This document shows positions 57,934-64,000 of a stretch of 64,000 bases of DNA, one piece after another; position 1 is the stretch's first letter, and every line of letters starts with the position of its first letter. Position numbers and translations under genes: made by a program. The stretch is taken from contig NZ_KZ859507.1 of the NCBI RefSeq assembly GCF_003382685.1, positions 50,397-114,396 on the forward strand, given 5' to 3'. This DNA is from Halorussus litoreus (GTDB taxonomy: Archaea; Halobacteriota; Halobacteria; Halobacteriales; Haladaptataceae). A model generated the notes under the pieces. It was not told the DNA's origin. It made no database searches and worked only from the letters and a program-made list of their open reading frames with translations.

Positions 57934-59648
57934 TGCTCCAGCCAGACGTCCTTCAGGATGATCCGCTGGTTCGGGTACACGTCGTAGTTGCGCACCGAGC
58001 TCTGAACGCCCTGGATGACGCTGGGCCACACGAGACCGATCCGGTCGGCGAACTCGGTCGCGTCCTGCTCGAGCTGGGCGTACAGCTCCTCGCGCTCGCT
58101 CCGGTCGGTGGTTTCGCGGGCCTGCTCGATGACGTCGTCGGACTGGTCGTAGTAGGTGACGTTGAGGAAGTGGCCGGTGTGGTACTTCCAGTACGCGAAG
58201 CTGTCAGCGTACATCTCGACGCTCAGCGTCTGGACGTTGCTCTCGAAGTCCTCGACCGACGGTCCCGGTGGCTCGTTGCCCCACTGGCCGAGCAGCGACC
58301 CCCACGCCGAGGACTCCTCGACGGTGTTGATCTCCATGTCGATGCCGACGTCGGCGTAGTTCTGGCTGAGAATCTCCGCCACGTCCGAGAACGGGGGCTG
58401 GTTCGGGACGAGACACTCGAACGAGAGGTCGGTCTCCCCGGCCTCTTCGAGGAGCTGCTGGGCTCGCTCTGGGTCGTACGGGTACCTCTGGGTCGCCTCC
58501 TCAGAGTGGGCCCAGTGCCACGGCGGGAACACGCCCCAGCCTGGTTCGGCGTAGCCGTTGTACGCGACGTTGACGATGGCCTCGCGGTTGACCGCGTGCA
58601 TCATCGCCTGTCGGACCTTCTGCTTCCCGAACTCTTCCTTGTTGAGGTTGAGGAAGTTGCACATCCGGATGACGCTAGCGGTCGACTCGACCGAGATGCC
58701 GTCGGCGCTCTCGAGCGAGTCGGCGTCGGTCGCCGGAACGGGGCCGGCCACGTCGACCTCGCCCGTCCGGAGTTGGGTCATCCGCGTCGAGGACTCGGGG
58801 ACGATCTCGAACCGGACCTCGTCGAGGTACGGGAGCGGCTCGTCGTCCCGCCCCGTCTCGAAGTAGTCGTCGAACGCCTCGAACGTGTAGTGGTCCTGCT
58901 TTTGCCCCTCGACGAAGGTGTAGGGTCCGGCCCCCCACGTTCCCGTTCCCATGGTACCGAAGTCCTCGCCGTGTTCGTCGACCGCCTCCATCGGCAGGAT
59001 GAACACCGACGTGAGCGTGTTCACGAAGTCGGCGAACGGCTGGGCGAGTTCGAACGTGACCTCGAAGTCGCCGGTCGCCCGCACCGTCTCTTCGGGGTCG
59101 ATTCCCTCGCCCACGAGGAATCCCTGGAAGTTCGACAGCGACGTCGCGCCGTACTCCTCGTCGAGTATCCGGTGGAAGTTCTCGACGACGTCCTCGGCCG
59201 TCAGCTGGCGGTCGTACGGCGGGTGGAACGTGACGTCGTCCCGGAGCGTCACGACGTAGGTCGTCGCGTCCGCGCTCGCGTCGATAGACTCGGCTATCTC
59301 CGGCACTACGTCGCCCTCCGGCGTCAGCGCGACGAGCGAACTCGCGTACGCCCGGGCCAGCATCACGCCCTGCGAACTCCGCGTCTTGTGCGGGTGGAGC
59401 GGCGCGGACGGGTCCGTCGCGATGGCCGCGACCAGCTCTCCCCCCCGCGAGATGGCCGACGCGTCTGCCGTCGTCGTCTCCGGGTCACCATCCGAACTCG
59501 TCGTCTCCGAGTCGCCACCGGACGCGTCCGTCGTGGTGTCGTTGTCGCTGCTTCCCCCGGAACAGCCGGCCAGCATCGTCGCACCGGCGACCGACGACCC
59601 GCCGGCTACTTTGAGGAATTGTCGTCTATCCGAATTTCGATCTGGCAT
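57930..59648 (-). CDS. dppA: Peptide ABC transporter, substrate-binding lipoprotein
   Basis: 572 residues. Tat lipobox signal MPDRNSDRRQFLKVAGGSSV then TMLAGCSGGSSDND, with Cys29 as probable anchor. It has a Ser/Thr/Asp-rich linker (about 32-70) and the family 5 solute-binding fold, recognisable from RGGELVAAIATDPSAPLHPH, YVVTLRDDVTFHPPYDRQLT and NLNKEEFGKQKVRQAMMHAV. First gene of the operon: AT-rich promoter ATCGAATATAACAAAAAC (minus) at about 59680-59697. A 23-codon-longer frame exists but lacks the Tat motif at the start. Confidence 0.95.
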   Translation of the reverse strand: MPDRNSDRRQFLKVAGGSSVAGATMLAGCSGGSSDNDTTTDASGGDSETTSSDGDPETTTADASAISRGGELVAAIATDPSAPLHPHKTRSSQGVMLARAYASSLVALTPEGDVVPEIAESIDASADATTYVVTLRDDVTFHPPYDRQLTAEDVVENFHRILDEEYGATSLSNFQGFLVGEGIDPEETVRATGDFEVTFELAQPFADFVNTLTSVFILPMEAVDEHGEDFGTMGTGTWGAGPYTFVEGQKQDHYTFEAFDDYFETGRDDEPLPYLDEVRFEIVPESSTRMTQLRTGEVDVAGPVPATDADSLESADGISVESTASVIRMCNFLNLNKEEFGKQKVRQAMMHAVNREAIVNVAYNGYAEPGWGVFPPWHWAHSEEATQRYPYDPERAQQLLEEAGETDLSFECLVPNQPPFSDVAEILSQNYADVGIDMEINTVEESSAWGSLLGQWGNEPPGPSVEDFESNVQTLSVEMYADSFAYWKYHTGHFLNVTYYDQSDDVIEQARETTDRSEREELYAQLEQDATEFADRIGLVWPSVIQGVQSSVRNYDVYPNQRIILKDVWLEQ

Positions 59649-59713
59649 TACTGACTTAAGAGCGCCTTCTGCACTTAGTGTTTTTGTTATATTCGATATT
59701 TGGATAGGGTATT

Positions 59714-59890
59714 TCATTCCGTAGGCGTGCGAGCTCCGGATTCTTCGAGGCGACGAACGCAGTCGAGGAGGAGTAATCGAGTGCCGTCAGGGGGGTCGAG
59801 AACGGTCGTAGATTCTCCCGTGCTGTACGCCTGCTCGAAGGCAGTTCGATATAGCTGTATTTGGTTTATCTGTTGGGCGCGGATCGTCAC
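59714..59890 (-). CDS. Possible small protein (58 aa)
   Basis: From GTG 59890 the frame reads VTIRAQQINQIQLYRTAFEQ and then AYSTGESTTVLDPPDGTRLL and a helical, acidic C-terminus ending SGARTPTE. The balanced composition, unlike the Arg-rich spurious frames around it, suggests a real gene. A promoter-like GGATAAATAG (minus) lies about 35 bp upstream. No family is recognised. The stretch 59891-60206 beyond it has only this and the next promoter. Confidence 0.5.
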   Translation of the reverse strand: MTIRAQQINQIQLYRTAFEQAYSTGESTTVLDPPDGTRLLLLDCVRRLEESGARTPTE

Positions 59891-60206
59891 CCGAAGTTGG
59901 AATCTCTGGTGAAAGATAGGATACAAACTATTTATCCGTCGGAGAGGTGAGTACGAGGAACGCCGATTGGACTGGATTCGACTGATAGACCGATCTCGAA
60001 CATCCGATGGAGGACCCGGCGAGTAACAGGTGGCGACAGAGGAGTCCGGCGTCGGCTTCATTTTCACCCGCACGGGCCACCATCGCCACGACCCGAACCG
60101 CCCGAAAGCGTCCGGATTCCGGTAGTCCCGCGACACTTTCACTTTCACCGTGAGGATGGCCGACCGTTAAACGGCTCTCCGATTTATCCGAACACGGAGA
60201 GGATTC

Positions 60207-60983
60207 ATGACGGGAGGAGCCACTCACTCGCGAATCGTGCCCCGACTCGACTCGGGGCTGACCGTGCTCGACCGACCGCGGCGGCGCTCGCCGGCGCTCC
60301 ACCAACTCGTGCTGGCCGAACTCGCCGAGCGCGAGGGCCGAACGTTCTGGGTCGACGCCCGCAACGAGGCCTCGACCTATGCGCTGTACGAGCTCGCGCC
60401 GAGTCGCGCGAGACTATCGGGCGTCCGGGTCGCGCGGGCATTCACGGCCTACCAGCACCACTCGCTGGTCCGGCGCGCGGTTCGGGAGGCCGCCGACCCC
60501 GCGCTCGTGGTCGCGCCCTGCCTGCCTTCGCTGTATCGGGACGACGACGTGCCCGACCGGGAGGCCGCCGACCTGTTCGAGTCGTCGCTGACCATCCTGC
60601 GGGAGTTCGGCCGCGCGACCGACGCGCCGGTGCTCGTCACCGCCGAATCCGCAGATTCGGCGGTGACGAGCACCGGCGCGTCGACATCAGCGGGCGCTGA
60701 CTGCGACAGCGACGGTGACACCTTCGCCACCCTGCTCGGCGAGTACGCCGACGGCCATATCGAGTGCACCCGAACCGAGGCGGGCCTGAAGTACGCGACC
60801 GAGGACTTCGAGACCACGGTGTACCTCGACGACGGCTACTGGCAGACCACCATCCCGTACTGGGTCGAGCTATTCGGCGCGGTCGCCGGCGAAGCCGACG
60901 ACCCCGCGCTCGCCGCGGCGGCGGCCGGGCTAGTCGACGCGTCCACCGGCAACCGACCCGGCGGGGAGAACGCGGAGGTGTAG
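60207..60983 (+). CDS. RadA/RecA-like protein without Walker A (cassette gene 1)
   Basis: 258 residues, ATG 60207 with AGGAGAGG-like purines just upstream and TATA-like GATTTATCC at 60181-60189. GVRVARAFTAYQHHSLVRRA looks like the RadA IHVARAFNSNHQ region, followed by ADPALVVAPCLPSLYRDDDV, which is Walker B-like, and DAPVLVTAE. The Walker A region is RRRSPALHQ, so ATP binding is unlikely. It is an inactivated RecA-fold paralogue. A perfect 62-bp palindrome (60621-60682) codes for residues 139-159. Followed after 2 bp by gene 2. Confidence 0.8.
   Translation: MTGGATHSRIVPRLDSGLTVLDRPRRRSPALHQLVLAELAEREGRTFWVDARNEASTYALYELAPSRARLSGVRVARAFTAYQHHSLVRRAVREAADPALVVAPCLPSLYRDDDVPDREAADLFESSLTILREFGRATDAPVLVTAESADSAVTSTGASTSAGADCDSDGDTFATLLGEYADGHIECTRTEAGLKYATEDFETTVYLDDGYWQTTIPYWVELFGAVAGEADDPALAAAAAGLVDASTGNRPGGENAEV
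60621..60682. repeat. Perfect 62-bp inverted repeat inside the RadA-like gene (29-bp arms)
   Basis: Left arm 60621-60649 and right arm 60654-60682 are exact complements (begins GACGCGCCGGTGCTCG), loop CGCA. It adds 11 codons (33 bp) of right arm plus loop, in frame, to a position where RecA paralogues have a short loop. Longest perfect palindrome in the window. Confidence 0.9.
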
Positions 60984-60985
60984 CC

Positions 60986-61276
60986 GTGGGCCGGACCAAC
61001 CCCACCTTCCGGGACTTCCTCGACAGTTACGAGGACGATTGGGCCCGGTTCCGCCGGGGGCTGCGACGCCAGCACAAGCCTCACTTCGACCGGCTGTTCG
61101 AGCGCGCCCGCCAGCACGCCGACGCCGCGGGGTACATGAACGCCACCGACCCCGAGACGGCCTTCCTCGTGTCGGTCCTGCTCGCGCAGGAAATCGAACT
61201 CCGGGAGCTTCGCGAGCGCCTCGACGAGGAGTGCCGCGAGGGCGACGGGGCCGACCACGAAGTCTCTCGGGAATAG
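60986..61276 (+). CDS. Small helical protein in the polymerase cassette (cassette gene 2)
   Basis: 96 residues from GTG 60986, beginning MGRTNPTFRDFLDSYEDDWA (GTG read as Met). It is highly charged and likely all-helical: FRRGLRRQHKPHFDRLFERA, then VSVLLAQEIELRELRERLDE. No known domain. Its place, between the RadA-like gene (2 bp away) and the polymerase (adjacent, TAG then ATG), suggests a partner or adapter of the polymerase. Confidence 0.8.
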   Translation: MGRTNPTFRDFLDSYEDDWARFRRGLRRQHKPHFDRLFERARQHADAAGYMNATDPETAFLVSVLLAQEIELRELRERLDEECREGDGADHEVSRE

Positions 61277-63526
61277 ATGGCGTTCAAGATCGACGTCACG
61301 GACGACGCGGTCGTGGAATGGCACCGAACTGCGGACGGCGGTGTCCGGACCGAGCGCGTGACCGACTACTGGCCGTCGGTGTTCGTCGCCGGCGACGCGG
61401 GCGCAGCGACTGCGCCCGCGTCACCGGCGAGCGGTGGGATGACCGCCCCTGAATCGCCAGCGAGTGGCGGGGCGACTGCCGAGCGCGGGCCGATGGCCGA
61501 CCTCCGCGCGGCGCTCGACGCCGATCCGAAGGTCGCCCGCACCGCGGTCGTGGAACGGTTCGCCCGACTGGACGCCGACGAGCGCGTGCCCGTCCTGCGG
61601 GTCGACCTCGCGCGCCCGAGCGAGGTCGACCAACTGGCGCGCGAGATCAGAGGGCTTCACGAGCGCGGGACCTACCCGCCCGGGACCTTTCGACTCTACG
61701 ACGTGGACTTCTCGCCCGGGTTCCGGTACTGCGTCGAGACCGACACCGACCCGACCATCCCCGAGGCGGTCGACCTCCGGACGCTCGAACTCCGCGTCGG
61801 GCGCAAGCGCCTCGCCGACCGCGACCTCTCGAAGCTCGAAATCGACGGCGAGTCGTTCCGCGCGACGCCGGACGTACTGCTCGAAATTCTGGAGAACCGA
61901 CTCTCCGAGGTCGACCCCGACGTGCTGGTCGTGAACCGCGGGGAGTTGATCGCGCTCCTCTACGAGAAAGCCGCCGACTGTGGCCGCGAGGAGTTCGAAC
62001 TCGGCCGGACGCGAGAAGGCGCTTTCAGCTTTCGAAAGCTCGCCGGCGAGAGCACCTTCCACAGCTACGGCCGGGTGAGCCACTCGCCCGCCCGGTACGA
62101 CCTGCCGGGTCGCGTGCTGATCGACACCTCCAACAGCTTCCTCTGGGATTCGGCGGGACTGGCCGGGCTGCGCTACCTCTCCGGGAAGTCGTGGCGGCCC
62201 ATCCAGGAGGTCGCCCGGGCCAGCATCGGCACGATCCTGACCAGCATCCAGATACGAGAGGCCCGCGAGCGCGACGTGCTCGTCCCGTGGACCAAGTGGC
62301 GGCCCGAGGCGTTCAAGGACGTGCGGACGCTCCACGCCGCCGACCGCGGCGGGTTCACCTTCTCGCCCGAGGTCGGCCTCCACGAGGACGTGCGCGAGGT
62401 CGACTTCGCGTCGCTGTACCCCCGCATCATCTGCGAGTACAACGTCTCGCCCGACACGGTGCTGTGTGACTGCCACGCCGACCGCGCGGACGTGCCGGAA
62501 CTGGGGTACAACGTCTGCGACGACCGGGGGTTCCTCGCCGACGTGCTCGAACCGCTGCTGGACGACCGCGCGGCGCTGAAAGAGAAGATCCGAACCGGCA
62601 CGGATTCCGACGGCTCCGACGACGAGATCGCCCGCGCCCGCCAGATATCGAACGCCATCAAGTGGATTCTCGTCTCCTGCTTCGGCTATCAGGGCTACCG
62701 GAACGCCAAGTTCGGCCGCATCGAGTGCCACGAGGCCATCAACGCTGTCGCACGCGACCTGCTGTTGACCGCCAAGGAACGATTCGAGGACGAGGGCTGG
62801 CGGGTCGTCCACGGCATCGTCGACAGCCTCTGGGTCACGCCCGCGGACGACGACCCCGCGCCCCTCGATTCACTGGTCAGCGCGGTCTCCGACGAGGTCG
62901 ACATCCCGCTCGAACGCGAGGCGACCTACGACTGGCTCTGCTTCGTCCCGCGACGCGACTCGGACGCGGGCGCGCTCAACCGCTACTTCGGGAAGGTCGC
63001 CGGTCGCTCGAAATACAAGCTCCGCGGCATCGAGGCCCGCCAGCGCTCGACCTCGGCGTTCGTCGAGCGCGTCCAGCGCGACCTGCTCGACGCGCTCGAC
63101 CGCCACCGCGAGCCCGCACCGGTCTGTGACGTGCTGAAGCGCCACCTCCGAGACCTCCGGGCGGGCGACGTGGACCCGGAAGAACTGCTCATCACCCGGC
63201 GCGCGTCGAAGTCCCGCGAGGCGTACAGCCACAGCACCCGGACCGTGGCGGTGGTAGAGCGGGCGGCGAACGTCGGCCTCGACCCCCAGCCCGGCCAGTC
63301 GTTCGACTTCCTCGTGATCGACGACGACGCCTCTCGCACGCGCGAGCGCGTGCGACTCGACTTCGAGTTGGCAGGAAGTGAAGGGTACGACGCGGCGTTC
63401 TACGCCGACCGGCTGCTTCGGGCGGCCGAGAGCGTGCTCGCGCCGCTTGGCTGGGACGACTCGCGCATCCGGCGGTACCTGCGCGACGTCGAGGAGGTCC
63501 GACTGTCGGCGTTCGGCGGCGGGTAA
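61277..63526 (+). CDS. PolB2-like family B DNA polymerase with degraded exonuclease and altered motif C (cassette gene 3)
   Basis: 749 residues. The polymerase part shows motif A DFASLYPRII (from residue 376), motif B NAIKWILVSCFGYQG (459-473) and motif C HGIVDS (512-517), in place of the usual YxDTDS: the first Asp is Ile but the key second Asp is kept. The exonuclease motifs are degenerate (VNRGELIALLYEKA near 219 in place of the usual Exo II with NxxxFD). A Gly/Ala/Ser-rich insert (about 36-70) contains a palindrome at 61394. Consistent with a polymerase that cannot proofread. In archaea this branch is linked to DNA damage tolerance. Confidence 0.88.
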   Translation: MAFKIDVTDDAVVEWHRTADGGVRTERVTDYWPSVFVAGDAGAATAPASPASGGMTAPESPASGGATAERGPMADLRAALDADPKVARTAVVERFARLDADERVPVLRVDLARPSEVDQLAREIRGLHERGTYPPGTFRLYDVDFSPGFRYCVETDTDPTIPEAVDLRTLELRVGRKRLADRDLSKLEIDGESFRATPDVLLEILENRLSEVDPDVLVVNRGELIALLYEKAADCGREEFELGRTREGAFSFRKLAGESTFHSYGRVSHSPARYDLPGRVLIDTSNSFLWDSAGLAGLRYLSGKSWRPIQEVARASIGTILTSIQIREARERDVLVPWTKWRPEAFKDVRTLHAADRGGFTFSPEVGLHEDVREVDFASLYPRIICEYNVSPDTVLCDCHADRADVPELGYNVCDDRGFLADVLEPLLDDRAALKEKIRTGTDSDGSDDEIARARQISNAIKWILVSCFGYQGYRNAKFGRIECHEAINAVARDLLLTAKERFEDEGWRVVHGIVDSLWVTPADDDPAPLDSLVSAVSDEVDIPLEREATYDWLCFVPRRDSDAGALNRYFGKVAGRSKYKLRGIEARQRSTSAFVERVQRDLLDALDRHREPAPVCDVLKRHLRDLRAGDVDPEELLITRRASKSREAYSHSTRTVAVVERAANVGLDPQPGQSFDFLVIDDDASRTRERVRLDFELAGSEGYDAAFYADRLLRAAESVLAPLGWDDSRIRRYLRDVEEVRLSAFGGG
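61394..61422. repeat. Perfect inverted repeat in the PolB2-like gene (13-bp arms)
   Basis: GACGCGGGCGCAG, 3-nt loop, and its complement. It encodes the start of the Ala/Gly/Pro-rich insert AGAATAPASPASGG. A second short direct repeat (ASPASGG, then ESPASGG) follows in the same insert. Confidence 0.8.
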
Positions 63527-64000
63527 ATCGGTCGTGCGCCGTCGACGGATTATCTGTCATCGCGGTCTGCGCGGTGAACCGGCGTTGTCATCCCCGAGAA
63601 CGGTCGAAGTCCTGAAATTCGGGGAGACTTACTCGGAGAAGATCGACCGCTCCGCCGAAGCTGTTGCGTATAGCGCCATGTGATTTACGTGGCGTAGGTT
63701 CGACGCCGAACGGCGAAAATCTCGTGGGAATCGAGACTACTGGCGTAGAAAAGGATGACGAATCGCCGAGTCGAGGCGACGGTGAAACGGCCTGGACGAG
63801 ACCGCCGACTGGTGCATTCGACAGGACCGAATCGTAGCGACCGACGGCGACTCTCCCATCGGGCCAGCGTCATATAGCATCGAACGACCGAATCACCGAA
63901 CCCCGTCTTTGAGCGACCGAACCACCGAACTCCCCGGCTCGCGGGGGGGGGGGCCGGTGCGGCAAAAGCCCGCCCGGGCCCCCCCCCCCGCCGAGAGGCG
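63527..64000. other. 3' flank without genes, ending in poly-G/C
   Basis: No credible gene. It holds a 23-bp direct repeat (63882-63904 and 63911-63933, three mismatches) and two homopolymer runs (11 G at 63943-63953 and a long C run at about 63978-63989) that resemble the poly-G/C tract at 56458, so the last 60 bp are untrustworthy. Confidence 0.6.

Noticed and set aside
60164..60174. CCGTT-A-AACGG dyad upstream of the polymerase cassette as a damage operator
   Set aside because: Only 5-bp arms; too short to distinguish from chance without other copies.
63685..63873. 62-codon minus-strand frame at the window end
   Set aside because: Arg/Ser-rich with no motif or promoter, in a stretch with poor sequence quality nearby.

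Overview
The window comes from a high-GC, salt-in (acidic proteome) haloarchaeon of class Halobacteria. The evidence is the acidic proteins throughout, Tat-type signals on almost every exported protein, a two-domain Cdc48 ATPase, archaeal-type (GHMP) shikimate kinase, GTP cyclohydrolase III, haloarchaeal-only small families (DUF7128-, DUF5796-, DUF5785-, HalOD1- and DUF7344-like), TATA boxes just upstream of leaderless starts, and a type II tRNA-Ser. Genus cannot be fixed from the sequence alone. I see no rRNA, CRISPR array, transposase or integrase.

Layout. 1-9.6 kb: a truncated Tat-exported protein, a Cdc48-type ATPase, a tiny zinc-finger protein between two inverted copies of a dispersed repeat, small conserved proteins, shikimate kinase overlapping chorismate mutase, a sugar/maltose O-acetyltransferase, a beta carbonic anhydrase and a TrmB-type regulator. 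9.9-24 kb: a winged-helix protein, SurE, a Tat-lipoprotein serpin, an LLM flavin oxidoreductase, a ROK kinase, an ATP-grasp ligase, AroA, UspA, an M24 peptidase, and an aldo/keto reductase with an unusual membrane-anchored, Ser/Glu-repeat N-terminus. 24.3-40 kb: a GNAT-TyrA-Rsm22-like run, AroC, a cupredoxin, HalOD1 and DUF7504-like regulatory proteins, a UDG-superfamily protein, tRNA-Ser(UGA) with a duplicated 3' end, uridine kinase, CspA, GTP cyclohydrolase III, an acyl-CoA synthetase with a 25-bp minisatellite at its 3' side, and two paralogous small membrane proteins.

40-52 kb looks like an iron-controlled block. Two perfect DtxR/IdeR-type boxes (6-2-6 inverted repeats) precede a reversibly-glycosylated-polypeptide-like sugar enzyme and a Fe(III)-type ABC importer. 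The importer ATPase overlaps the start of a GT39-like membrane glycosyltransferase. An ABC-2 exporter pair with a tandem inverted-repeat operator, a truncated DsrE pseudogene and a GT2 glycosyltransferase follow. 52-60 kb is one overlapping minus-strand operon for peptide uptake (SBP, M28 peptidase, two permeases, two ATPases), interrupted by a poly-G/C tract that is probably a sequencing or assembly artefact. 60.2-63.5 kb holds a compact three-gene cassette: a RadA-like protein without a Walker A motif, a small helical protein, and a PolB2-like family B polymerase with degraded exonuclease motifs and an altered motif C. It is a candidate archaeal mutagenesis/repair module.

Two genome-level oddities recur. 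One is a family of roughly 240-350 bp hairpin-rich intergenic repeats, often in convergent pairs, with a TGCTTGAGC core, an AGCTAGC end and GCGGT-rich filler. The other is a set of large perfect palindromes (13-29 bp arms) inside coding sequences. Enzymes of the common aromatic pathway sit at four separate places in 24 kb (shikimate kinase with chorismate mutase, EPSP synthase, prephenate dehydrogenase, chorismate synthase) rather than in one operon.
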